From an uncultured Bacillota bacterium (lineage in GTDB: Bacteria > Bacillota > Clostridia > Christensenellales > QAND01), in contig CAJLPK010000007.1 in NCBI GenBank assembly GCA_905208455.1, positions 1 to 48,066 on the forward strand: a DNA stretch of 48,066 bases, in the 5' to 3' direction. A model generated the notes under the pieces. The model did not search any database. It was not told the origin of the DNA and saw only the letters and a program-made list of their open reading frames with translations. Below are positions 32,187 through 40,575 of this stretch, in pieces. A program made the position numbers and the translations under genes. The first letter of the stretch is position 1; every line of letters starts with the position of its first letter.

Positions 32187-32220
32187 AAAAAAGCAGGAGG
32201 AGAGCTCCTGCTTTTTTATT
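32187..32220. terminator. Bidirectional terminator after the flippase-like gene
   Basis: A 13-bp stem (32187-32199 with 32205-32217, AAAAAAGCAGGAG arm) with a 5-base loop. On the minus strand it ends the gene at 32224. Confidence 0.85.
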
Positions 32221-32223
32221 GCG

Positions 32224-33294
32224 CTATTTCTCGGTTTCCGCCGGGACCTGCTTGCTGGCGCGGAATACATTTACCAGCGAATCCGCCAGCACGAACAAAG
32301 CGCCGAAGATGATATTGACATAGTAGGTAAAGAATCTCCAAAGGATCATGGTGACAAACTTGAGCTCGGCCGGGAATACCTGGGCAAAGAACAGATAAAA
32401 CCCGCCCTCGCTGGCTACCGAAGCGCCCGGCAGCGGAACGAACGAAACCGTCAGATACAGGAAAGACTGAAGCGCCACAATCTCAAACAAATTATAGCCG
32501 GACAGCCCGAAGGCCTTATAGATGAAAAACGTAACGGAGAAATAAGCGAACATCTGAACAAAGATGACAAATGCAGTGCTTAAAAACATCTTTGTGCTGT
32601 GCTTGAACACCTGGGCGCTCTGATGAAATTCCTCCAGCGTTTTGGACAGCGAGATCACAGCGCGCTCCGGATGCTTGATGATATGGATCTTATGCAAAAA
32701 CCACACCAGCCGCGTTGTCAAAGAGAGAAGCGGCCCCTGCTTTACCATCGCAAAGATCACAATGCCGGTAATCAGCGCATTGGCGGCAAAGCCGATGCAG
32801 GTCAGCGGCAGTACGCCGGGATTGCTGGTGAAAAAATCCACCCCGCGGAAAAGCAGGGAAAACACGAAGAACAGGCAGATCACCGATTCAAAGATAACGA
32901 ACTTGATGCAGAATACGCTGGTGCTGGTGCCGACCGGCACGCCATCCTTTTTCATATAGACGATCTGTACCGGCTGCCCGCCGGAAGAAAACGGCGTCAG
33001 GGCGCTGTAATAGATGCCGACGATTCCGTTTTTGATGGATTTCCGAAGGCTGAAATTTGGATGGACAAACCGCATAATGCAATGGACGGCCGTGCCTTCA
33101 AGAAGAAAATTGACCACGCAGGCGCCTGCGGCAGCCAAGATCCAGCCGATGTGGAGGGATCCAATGGCGGAAAAGAAATCTGTAACGCTGGGATCCAAAA
33201 AACCGATGACAACGATGATGCCAATGGTCAAAGCGATATACAGCAAATTGAGAAAAATCTTTTTCCTTGTTTTGTTCTTTTTCTGCTCAGACAT
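32224..33294 (-). CDS. Flippase-like integral membrane protein (UPF0104 / lysylphosphatidylglycerol synthase transmembrane family)
   Basis: The 356-residue protein starts with a lysine-rich cytoplasmic stretch (MSEQKKNKTRKK) and has about eight transmembrane segments. Conserved features of the family are NGIVGIYYSALTPFSSGGQP and SFVPLPGASVASEGGF, which resemble the membrane half of MprF. There is no C-terminal transferase domain, so it is not a full lysyl-PG synthase; roles in lipid flipping or polysaccharide linkage are suggested for relatives. The start at ATG 33292-33294 follows AAGGAG. It has its own promoter and terminator. Confidence 0.87.
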   Translation of the reverse strand: MSEQKKNKTRKKIFLNLLYIALTIGIIVVIGFLDPSVTDFFSAIGSLHIGWILAAAGACVVNFLLEGTAVHCIMRFVHPNFSLRKSIKNGIVGIYYSALTPFSSGGQPVQIVYMKKDGVPVGTSTSVFCIKFVIFESVICLFFVFSLLFRGVDFFTSNPGVLPLTCIGFAANALITGIVIFAMVKQGPLLSLTTRLVWFLHKIHIIKHPERAVISLSKTLEEFHQSAQVFKHSTKMFLSTAFVIFVQMFAYFSVTFFIYKAFGLSGYNLFEIVALQSFLYLTVSFVPLPGASVASEGGFYLFFAQVFPAELKFVTMILWRFFTYYVNIIFGALFVLADSLVNVFRASKQVPAETEK

Positions 33295-33339
33295 ACGGAG
33301 CTCCTTACTAAACCCAAAATTCAACAACCCATAAAACAT

Positions 33340-33368
33340 ATTTTAGCACACTCAATGGGTGGTTACAA
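33340..33368 (-). promoter_or_regulatory. Promoter of the flippase-like gene
   Basis: TTGTAA (33363-33368), a 17-bp spacer and TAAAAT (33340-33345) on the minus strand. Confidence 0.72.
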
Positions 33369-33412
33369 CCATGTGTCTGTAAAACGAGGCAAAAGCACCC
33401 TGTTAAAATCTG

Positions 33413-34267
33413 TCATTTGGATTGTGCTTTCAACGTATGTCCCTCTGGTACCCGGCACTGCAAGTATAGCCTGCCCAAAATGTACTCTGCCAGCCTGTCC
33501 GGCAGAAGCTTAAAGAGAAGGCGGATCATGCGATAGCTAGCGCCCACGGCCCTCCGAATGGGCGGATGAGCGCGGTATGCCAGCTTCAGCACTGCTTTGG
33601 CGACGGTATCCGGCGATTTCCCCTGCTGCTCATCCTGCTCCATTTTATAGATGGCTGCCGTCATGGCCTGCTGATAGCAGGGCTGCACCCTTTTGCAAAG
33701 GCGGCGTGCGCCGGTAAAGCCGGTTTTGGTATCGCCCGGCTCTATCAAACAGGCCTGGATGCCGAACGGCCTTGTTTCCATGCGAAGCGCCTGTAGCAAC
33801 GCCTCCAGCGCGAATTTGCTGGCGCTGTATGAGGATTGATAAGGGATGGAGATAAAGCCCGCAATCGAACTGATGGGCAGCAAAAGCCCTTTTTTTTGCG
33901 CCCGCATGCCGGGGAGGACAGCCTGCGCCGTACGCACAAAGCCGAGGGTGTTGATGTCCAGCTGATAGGCCAGCTCCTCTGCGGAAATGTCCTCCACAGA
34001 ACCGCCCAGGCCCATCCCGGCACAATGGATCAAGATATCAATGCCGCCCAGCGCTTGCGCTGCCCGCTCCACACAGGTACGGACAGATGCATCGTCGGAT
34101 ACATCCATCGGGAACCAGAGAAGGCCTGGCGGGAGGGCATCGCTTTTATGTCGGGAGCATCCGGCTACCTGAAAGCCGTTTTGCATAAATAGGCGTGCAA
34201 TGGACAGGCCAATGCCGCCTGTAACGCCCGTGACCAAAACACGGGATCCATAAGGAGATTGTTTCAT
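33413..34267 (-). CDS. Short-chain dehydrogenase/reductase
   Basis: The 284-residue SDR has the TGVTGGIG cofactor motif (residues 13-20), CAGMG, and the catalytic Ser/Tyr/Lys in ISSIAGF and YSASKFALEA. A C-terminal extension with hydrophobic helices (SYRMIRLLFKLLPDRLAEYI) resembles membrane-associated lipid or sterol SDRs. It overlaps the preceding pseudouridine synthase gene by ATGA and ends the ileS operon. Substrate unknown. Confidence 0.9.
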   Translation of the reverse strand: MKQSPYGSRVLVTGVTGGIGLSIARLFMQNGFQVAGCSRHKSDALPPGLLWFPMDVSDDASVRTCVERAAQALGGIDILIHCAGMGLGGSVEDISAEELAYQLDINTLGFVRTAQAVLPGMRAQKKGLLLPISSIAGFISIPYQSSYSASKFALEALLQALRMETRPFGIQACLIEPGDTKTGFTGARRLCKRVQPCYQQAMTAAIYKMEQDEQQGKSPDTVAKAVLKLAYRAHPPIRRAVGASYRMIRLLFKLLPDRLAEYILGRLYLQCRVPEGHTLKAQSK

Positions 34268-34917
34268 TGTTTTGCCTCTATCTGTGCAGGCGCAGGGGCG
34301 GTAAACACCATGCGCTCCTGCTTGGTAGGATGGATCAGCGACAGCTCATAGGCCCAAAGACAGAGCTGCCGCCCGCCCTTGCCGTAGCGCGCATCGCCCA
34401 AAAGCGGGCAGCCGCGGCCGGCAAACTGTACGCGGATTTGATGGGAGCGGCCGGTTTCCAGCACAACGCGGCAGCACGCGCTGCCATCCCGGTTGGTATG
34501 CAGGGTCTGATAATGCAGTACGGCGCGCTTGGCGCCTGCCGCCTCTGCCGGTACGATACGCACCATTTGGTCCTGGCCCTTGCGCAGAAAATCCTCCATC
34601 GTGCCATTGGGCGGGGCCGGGGGCTTTTCGCAGCGCAAAAGGTAGGTTTTTTGCATTTGGTTTTGCTGCAGCTGGCGGGACAAGCGCGCCGCCGCCTTGC
34701 TTGTTTTGGCAAACACCATCACGCCGCCTGTGGGGCGGTCCAAGCGATGAACAAGCCCGAGATACGCATCGCCGGGCTTGTGGTAGGTTTGCTTCAAATA
34801 CTGCTTGTAAAAGGTCAGCAGATCCATATCCCCGGAAATATCGGCCTGCACAGGGATATTGAAGGGCTTTATGACCACGAGCAGATGATTGTCCTCATAT
34901 AAAATCTGCGGCTTCAT
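34264..34917 (-). CDS. RluA/RluD family pseudouridine synthase
   Basis: The 217-residue enzyme isomerises uridine in rRNA or tRNA. It has ILYEDNHLLVVIKP, the catalytic aspartate motif LVHRLDRPTGGVMVFAKT, and ETGRSHQIRVQFAGRGCPLLGDARYG. No S4 domain is present, as in RluA- and TruC-type enzymes. The start at ATG 34915-34917 is chosen because the longer reading frame upstream is just the antisense-like run through the methyltransferase gene; the ATG overlaps that gene's stop as ATGA. Confidence 0.92.
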   Translation of the reverse strand: MKPQILYEDNHLLVVIKPFNIPVQADISGDMDLLTFYKQYLKQTYHKPGDAYLGLVHRLDRPTGGVMVFAKTSKAAARLSRQLQQNQMQKTYLLRCEKPPAPPNGTMEDFLRKGQDQMVRIVPAEAAGAKRAVLHYQTLHTNRDGSACCRVVLETGRSHQIRVQFAGRGCPLLGDARYGKGGRQLCLWAYELSLIHPTKQERMVFTAPAPAQIEAKQ

Positions 34918-35765
34918 GGCGTCCAACGGGCGGTGGCGCCGCAGGGGAGCGCAAGGCGGCGCGCCATGGGAAGGCCGATATTTTCCGCTTCCACATGGCC
35001 TGCGGGCAGCGCGCACCGAAGCATGTTGGCCGCTACCTGCGGGGCAAACCCGGCCGTATAGCTGTTCAGCACAAAAAACAGAGGGTGGCTGCTCAGCAGC
35101 TTGGCACACTCGCAAATCAAGGGATATACGTCCTTTTCGTATTTGAACATCTGGCCGTCCGGGCCGCGTCCATAGGAAGGCGGGTCCATGACAATGGCGT
35201 CGTATTGGCGGCCGCGCCGCTGCTCGCGCAAGACAAACTTCATACAATCGTCCACGATATAGCGGATGGGGGCCTCTTTGAGGCCGCTTTTGGCGGCGTT
35301 GTCCTTGGCCCACTGCACGATGCCCTTGGCTGCGTCCACATGGACGACCTCCGCGCCGTTTGCCGCGCAGGCCAGCGTGGCGCCGCCGGTGTAGGCAAAT
35401 AAATTCAGCACGCGCACCCGGCCGCCGGCCGCGCGGATCTTTTCGCCCATAAAATCCCAGTTGACCGCCTGCTCCGGGAAAAGCCCGGTATGCTTAAAGC
35501 CGGTGGGGCGCACGATAAACCGCAGTTTATTGCCATAGGTGATCTCCCATTGCTCAGGAAGCGGCTCTTTATATTCCCACTGGCCGCCGCCGGCCTGGGA
35601 ACGGTGGTAAACGGCCTGGGCTGCCTCCCACGCAGCCGGGCTTTGCGGGGCCCACATGGCCTGCGGCTCCGGGCGGGAGAGCAGGTAGGGGCCCCACTGC
35701 TCCAGCTTCATGCCGTGGCCGGCATCCAGCAGGGAAAATTCACGCCAATGATCTGCCAGCCACAT
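34914..35765 (-). CDS. Class I SAM-dependent methyltransferase (RlmI/RlmK-like, putative 23S rRNA methyltransferase)
   Basis: The 283-residue protein has the SAM fold with VLNLFAYTGGATLACA (motif I), VVHVDAAKG, YIVDDCMKFV and the NPPY-like MDPPSYGRG, matching the PF10672 family typified by RlmI/RlmK. It lacks the N-terminal PUA domain of RlmI. It starts directly at the ileS stop (0 bp) and overlaps the pseudouridine synthase, so a role in RNA modification fits the neighbourhood; the modified base is unknown. Confidence 0.85.
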   Translation of the reverse strand: MWLADHWREFSLLDAGHGMKLEQWGPYLLSRPEPQAMWAPQSPAAWEAAQAVYHRSQAGGGQWEYKEPLPEQWEITYGNKLRFIVRPTGFKHTGLFPEQAVNWDFMGEKIRAAGGRVRVLNLFAYTGGATLACAANGAEVVHVDAAKGIVQWAKDNAAKSGLKEAPIRYIVDDCMKFVLREQRRGRQYDAIVMDPPSYGRGPDGQMFKYEKDVYPLICECAKLLSSHPLFFVLNSYTAGFAPQVAANMLRCALPAGHVEAENIGLPMARRLALPCGATARWTP

Positions 35766-38700
35766 TTATGCTTCCGCCTTTGTCAATCGGATTTGGGCTT
35801 TTTGCCCGTTGATTTCCCAGCTTTGGCCGCCGGCCGCATCCCCCGGCTGCATAGAAACGGCGAGCACCTCTTGCATGATACGGTCCGCATGGCGCTCCCA
35901 TACCTGAGAAAGCGCTTTTTCGGCTTGGTATACGATGTGGATACGGTCTGTTACCTCAAACCGTTCCTTGCGCATGGTCTGGATCTTGCTGACCGTTTCG
36001 CGGATCAGCCCCTCCTCCAGCAGCTCAGGCGTCATGGTAAGATCGAGCGCGACCGTCATGCCGTAATCCTGGGCCGTGGCAAAGCCCTCCTTTTGGGTGG
36101 CTTCAATCAATAGGTCGTCGGCGGACAGCGCGATTTTCTGCCCGTCGATCTCAAATTCATACAGGCCGCCGTCTGCCACCGCGCTGACAATGGCACTGCC
36201 GTCGCCGGTTTTCAGATGATGGCCGATCTTGGGCAGCAGCTTTCCGTATTTCGGCCCCAGCGTTTTCATCTGCGGCTTTACCAGGTATCCGACATACGAG
36301 ACTGCGTCGTCGGCCAATTCAAACGCTTTGACGTTCAATTCATCCAGGATGATGGACTGCACCTCATCGCTTAGCGGCTCTGTGCCCTGCACCAGCATGC
36401 GGCTCAGCGGCTGGCGGTTTTTCATCTTGGCCGCGTTGCGAGCAGAGCGGCCCAGCACCACAAGCTGGAGCGCCGCTTCCATCTGCGCTTCCAGCTCTTT
36501 GTCGATGGCTGCGGTGTTGACTTCCGGCCAAGTGGTCAGATGCACGCTTTCCGGTGCGGAAGGGTCTACGCTGCGCACCAAGTTTTGATAGATGCTTTCC
36601 GTCATAAACGGCACAAACGGCGCACAGATCCTGGTCAGCGTTTCCAAAACCTGGTACAGCGTCCGGTAAGCGGCAGATTTGTCCGCCGTACGCTCGCCGC
36701 CCCAGAAACGGTCACGGCTGCGGCGCACATACCAGTTGGAAAGCTCATCGACAAACGAGGCAATGGCGCGCGCCGCCTCGGTGACATGGTACTGATCCAG
36801 CTCTTCTGTGACAAACTGTACCAGTGATTGCAGCTTGGACTGTACCCAGCGGTCCATGCAGGTGTACGCAGGCGCGGGCCAGGCATCGTCATGCGGGTTG
36901 AATTGATCGATCTCCGCATAGAGGATATAGAATGCGTAGGTGTTCCATAGAGTGCCCATGAATTTGCGCTGGCTTTCGCTGACTGCCTCATCATAGAAGC
37001 GGGACGGAAGCCACGGCGCGCTGCCGGTATAGAAATACCAGCGCACAGCATCCGAGCCCTGCTTATTCATCGCATCCCAAGGGCTGATGACATTGCCCTT
37101 GTGCTTGCTCATCTTTTGGCCGTCCTTATCCAGCACATGGCCCAGCACCAGGCAGTTTTCATAGCTGGACTTATCAAAAATCAGCGTAGAGATGGCCAGC
37201 AGCGTATAGAACCAGCCGCGCGTCTGGTCGATGGCTTCGCTGATGAACTGCGCAGGGAAGAACCGCTCGAACAGCTCCTTGTTTTCAAACGGGTAATGGA
37301 ACTGCGCAAACGGCATGCTGCCGCTGTCGTACCAGCAGTCGATAACCTCCGGCACCCGGTGCATGGGCTTGCCGCACTGGGGGCAGGGGAAGGTGACCTT
37401 ATCGATAAACGGCTTATGAAGCTCTAAATCGTCGGGGATCTCTGCCCCCATATCGCGGAGCTCCTGCCGGCTGCCGATGACATGGATATGCCCGCATTCG
37501 CAGGTCCAAACCGGCAGCGGCGTGCCCCAGTACCGTTCGCGGGACAAGCCCCAGTCGATGACGTTTTCCACAAAGTTGCCCATGCGGCCGTCCCGGATGT
37601 TTTCCGGCAGCCAGTTGACGGATTGGTTGTTCTTCACAAGCTGGTCGCGTACTGCGCTCATCTTGATGAACCAGGTGCTGCGCGCATAATACAAAAGCGG
37701 AGTATCGCAGCGCCAGCAGAACGGATAGCTGTGCTCAAATTCCGGCGCGTCATACAGCTTGCCCTCTGCCTCCAGCGCCTCGATGATCTTGGGATCGGCG
37801 TCCTTGACAAACAGGCCGTCCCACGGCGTGCCGCCGCACATCTTGCCTTCCGAATCCACCATCTGCACAAACGGCAGGTTGTTTTCCCTGCAGACGCGGT
37901 AGTCGTCTTCACCAAAGGCAGGCGCGTTATGTACGATGCCCGTACCGTCCGTGGTGGTGACATAATCGTCGGAAATAACGATATGTGCCTTTTGCCCGTT
38001 CAGCGCTTTGACGGTGCAATCGAACAACGGTTCGTAGGAACGGCCGACCAAGGCGCTGCCGGGGAATTCGTCCAGGATCTCCACATTTTCCTCGCCCAGC
38101 ACGGAGGAAACCAGATCTTTGGCGAGGATATAGACCACACCGTCCTTTTTGGCGCGGCAGTAGGAAACGCTGCCGTTGACGCATAGGCAGACGTTGCTGG
38201 CCAGCGTCCAGGGCGTTGTCGTCCAGGCCAGGTAATAGGCGTCCTCGTCACAGCACTTGAATTTGGCGGTGGCAGAGCGCTCCTTTACATCCTTATAGCC
38301 CTGCGCCACCTCATGGGAGGACAGCGCCGTGCCGCAGCGCGGGCAATAGGGAACAACCTTATGCCCCTTATACAAAAGCCCTTTTTCAAAGATTTTCTTC
38401 AGGCTCCACCATTCGCTCTCGATGTATGCATCCTCGTAGGTTATGTAAGGGTGCTCCATATCGGCCCAAAAAGCGAAGCGGTCGCTCATCTGCTCCCATT
38501 CGCCCTTGTATTTCCATACGCTTTCCTTGCACTTTTGGATAAACGGCTCTACGCCGTATTCTTCGATCTGCTCCTTGCCGTCCAGGCTCAGCAGCTTTTC
38601 CACCTCCAGCTCAACGGGCAGGCCGTGGGTGTCCCAGCCCGCTTTGCGCAATACGTCATACCCGCGCATACGCTTATACCGCGGCACCAGATCCTTAAAG

Positions 38701-38888
38701 CTGCGCGTGATCAAATGGCCGATGTGCGGCATCCCGTTGGCCGTCGGCGGCCCGTCGAAAAAGCTGAACGGCGGTTTGTCCGGCTGCGGAGCCATGGATT
38801 TTTTGGCAATGTCGTGCTGCTTCCAAAAATCCAGCACCTGCAATTCCCGGGCGGAGAAATCCATCCCGGTTTCTACTTTTTGATACAT
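35766..38888 (-). CDS. ileS: Isoleucyl-tRNA synthetase
   Basis: The 1040-residue class I synthetase has PPTANGMPHIGH (HIGH), the KMSKHKGN loop, editing-domain segments TTTPWTLASN and GTGIVHNAPAFGEDDY, and Zn-type cysteine pairs CECGH and CPQCG. Translation starts at ATG 38886-38888 (MYQKVETGMDFS), with GGGGAAC upstream. A T-box leader upstream ties expression to uncharged tRNA-Ile. The gene is followed without gap by the methyltransferase, pseudouridine synthase and SDR genes. Confidence 0.97.
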   Translation of the reverse strand: MYQKVETGMDFSARELQVLDFWKQHDIAKKSMAPQPDKPPFSFFDGPPTANGMPHIGHLITRSFKDLVPRYKRMRGYDVLRKAGWDTHGLPVELEVEKLLSLDGKEQIEEYGVEPFIQKCKESVWKYKGEWEQMSDRFAFWADMEHPYITYEDAYIESEWWSLKKIFEKGLLYKGHKVVPYCPRCGTALSSHEVAQGYKDVKERSATAKFKCCDEDAYYLAWTTTPWTLASNVCLCVNGSVSYCRAKKDGVVYILAKDLVSSVLGEENVEILDEFPGSALVGRSYEPLFDCTVKALNGQKAHIVISDDYVTTTDGTGIVHNAPAFGEDDYRVCRENNLPFVQMVDSEGKMCGGTPWDGLFVKDADPKIIEALEAEGKLYDAPEFEHSYPFCWRCDTPLLYYARSTWFIKMSAVRDQLVKNNQSVNWLPENIRDGRMGNFVENVIDWGLSRERYWGTPLPVWTCECGHIHVIGSRQELRDMGAEIPDDLELHKPFIDKVTFPCPQCGKPMHRVPEVIDCWYDSGSMPFAQFHYPFENKELFERFFPAQFISEAIDQTRGWFYTLLAISTLIFDKSSYENCLVLGHVLDKDGQKMSKHKGNVISPWDAMNKQGSDAVRWYFYTGSAPWLPSRFYDEAVSESQRKFMGTLWNTYAFYILYAEIDQFNPHDDAWPAPAYTCMDRWVQSKLQSLVQFVTEELDQYHVTEAARAIASFVDELSNWYVRRSRDRFWGGERTADKSAAYRTLYQVLETLTRICAPFVPFMTESIYQNLVRSVDPSAPESVHLTTWPEVNTAAIDKELEAQMEAALQLVVLGRSARNAAKMKNRQPLSRMLVQGTEPLSDEVQSIILDELNVKAFELADDAVSYVGYLVKPQMKTLGPKYGKLLPKIGHHLKTGDGSAIVSAVADGGLYEFEIDGQKIALSADDLLIEATQKEGFATAQDYGMTVALDLTMTPELLEEGLIRETVSKIQTMRKERFEVTDRIHIVYQAEKALSQVWERHADRIMQEVLAVSMQPGDAAGGQSWEINGQKAQIRLTKAEA

Positions 38889-38940
38889 GTGTTTGGCGTT
38901 CCCCTTTCTGTGCGAAACGGCGATTTTTGTATTTTTGTGG

Positions 38941-39197
38941 ATAAAAAAGCGCTTTCCATCCACCAACGGGACGGAAAGCGCTTGTGCTTTTCGCGGTACC
39001 ACCCGAATTGCATTCCCCCAAGGGGAAAGCCACTCTTATCCTCCGCTTAACGCGCGGCACACGCCCGGCCCTCCTGCCTGATTCGAGCCGAAACCTCCGG
39101 GGTGATGTTCTGACAGCCGGATGCACGGCAGCTTTCACCTTCCTGCCTCGCTTTGGCGCTCCTTTATGCCTCAGACACGTCCCCATCCCAGGTATTT
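38941..39197 (-). promoter_or_regulatory. T-box riboswitch (tRNA-Ile sensing) upstream of ileS
   Basis: On the minus strand the antiterminator carries the hallmark GGGTGGTACCGCG (38992-39004), followed by a terminator with stem AAGCGCTTTCC / GGAAAGCGCTT (38946-38982) and a T-run. Stem I upstream contains an ATC, the Ile codon, in GAACATCACC (codon at 39104-39106), a likely specifier. Uncharged tRNA-Ile should stabilise the antiterminator and allow ileS expression. Confidence 0.93.
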
Positions 39198-39203
39198 GCA
39201 AGT

Positions 39204-39232
39204 ATTATAGGGGATTTTCCACAGTTTGTAAA
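39204..39232 (-). promoter_or_regulatory. Promoter of the ileS T-box leader
   Basis: TTTACA (39227-39232), a 17-bp spacer and TATAAT (39204-39209) on the minus strand, directly after the tldE stop. Confidence 0.85.
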
Positions 39233-39240
39233 GGCTTTGC

Positions 39241-40575
39241 TCAGTTGCCTGCGATGGCCAGCTCTTTTACATATACCGAAGGGCTGGCATAGCAGCTGCC
39301 GCCGGGGATGCTGTACTGGGTATCGCTGCCCAGCGCCTGGATGCTTTGCAGCATGGCAAAGAAGTTGCCGGATACGACCATTTGCTCCACAGCCCGGCCC
39401 TCTGCGCCGTTTTCGATCAGCCGTCCCTTACACAAAAGGGAGAAATCTCCTGAAACATCGTTGACACCGGCATGCAGGCCGGATACCTCATAGATGACGA
39501 CGCCGCGGCCGGCTGCGGCGCAAAGCTCCGCCAGCGTCTGCGTGCCAGGCTGCACGGTAAACACATGCGGGGCGATGGTGACCTGCCCGCTGTATCCGCG
39601 GCGGCCGTGGCCTGTGCTCTGTACGCCGTCCTGCTTGGCGGCAGACAGGGAATACAACAGCGTTTTCAGCACGCCGTGATCCACCAGGGTATGTACGCCG
39701 GTGGGCACGCCTTCGCCATCAAACGGCAGGCCGGGCCCCAGCTGCGGGTGATCCGGCGTATCCACGATGGTCACACAGTCCGAAGCGATTTTCTGCCCTT
39801 GCTTGCCGGCTAGCTGGCTCATCCCCTTTTGCGCCCGCTCGGCGGAAAAGATGGGGGCAAACGCACCCAGAAGATCCACCATGGCCTGGCCGTGGAAGAT
39901 GACGGGCATGGCGCCGTTTTGTGCCCGTTCTGCCTGGTAGTATTGGATGGCCTTTTCCTGTGCCTGCTTGGCGACCTGGTGCTCATCCGCCTCCTCCAGC
40001 GTTTTTCCGATGGCAAACGCCCAGCCACTGTCCGTCCAATCCCCGATCTTAGCGACTGCGTCCACAAATAAGGCGGTATTCTGCCTGCTGGCACTGCCTT
40101 CCGTGCCGGCGGAGTTGGCAAAGTAGACATAGGTCTTTTCCACCTCGGCCGAGCAGCCCTGCACATTTTCCACATGCGGCAGGGCCATGACGGCATGATA
40201 CAGCGCCAACGCCTTATCTACGACCTGCTGGGAAACGGCAGGGGAAAGGTCTGTCTGTCCCGGCTGCTTGCTAACATAATGCTGCGCAGACTGGTAAATG
40301 CAGGCATATTCATCCCGGTCTGTGACCTCGGCGGCGGAAAGCGCCTGCGCCACGATGCGCTCAGCCCCCTCCAGGCGCTCCGTATAGGCATACCCTACGC
40401 GCCCCTGCCTGAGGACACGGAGCCCCACCCCCTGGGTCTGGCTCTTCTGGAACGAATCCACCTGGCCGTCATAAATATCTGCGCTGATGCCTTCCGTAGC
40501 GCTGGCAATGCAGTCCGCCGCGTCTGCGCCTTGGCAAAGCGCTTCTTGTACCAATTTTTTACAAATATCCAGCAT
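39241..40575 (-). CDS. tldE: TldE/PmbA family metalloprotease subunit
   Basis: The 444-residue protein is the non-catalytic partner in the TldD/TldE peptidase, which trims unfolded or modified peptides (microcin B17 and CcdA in E. coli). Typical segments: DIYDGQVDSFQKSQTQGVGLRVL near the start, FANSAGTEGSASR, QLGPGLPFDGEGVPTGVHTLVDHGVL and GVNDVSGDFSLLCKG near the end. The catalytic HExxxH is absent, as expected. The ATG (40573-40575) overlaps the tldD stop by one base (TGATG). Confidence 0.92.
   Translation of the reverse strand: MLDICKKLVQEALCQGADAADCIASATEGISADIYDGQVDSFQKSQTQGVGLRVLRQGRVGYAYTERLEGAERIVAQALSAAEVTDRDEYACIYQSAQHYVSKQPGQTDLSPAVSQQVVDKALALYHAVMALPHVENVQGCSAEVEKTYVYFANSAGTEGSASRQNTALFVDAVAKIGDWTDSGWAFAIGKTLEEADEHQVAKQAQEKAIQYYQAERAQNGAMPVIFHGQAMVDLLGAFAPIFSAERAQKGMSQLAGKQGQKIASDCVTIVDTPDHPQLGPGLPFDGEGVPTGVHTLVDHGVLKTLLYSLSAAKQDGVQSTGHGRRGYSGQVTIAPHVFTVQPGTQTLAELCAAAGRGVVIYEVSGLHAGVNDVSGDFSLLCKGRLIENGAEGRAVEQMVVSGNFFAMLQSIQALGSDTQYSIPGGSCYASPSVYVKELAIAGN

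Noticed and set aside
34918..35313. Upstream extension of the pseudouridine synthase frame
   Set aside because: It is an Arg/Pro-rich out-of-frame run through the methyltransferase gene; the real start overlaps that gene's stop as ATGA.
38889..39002. N-terminal extension of ileS by 38 residues
   Set aside because: It would run into the T-box terminator; the ATG at 38888 fits both the family N-terminus and the leader.
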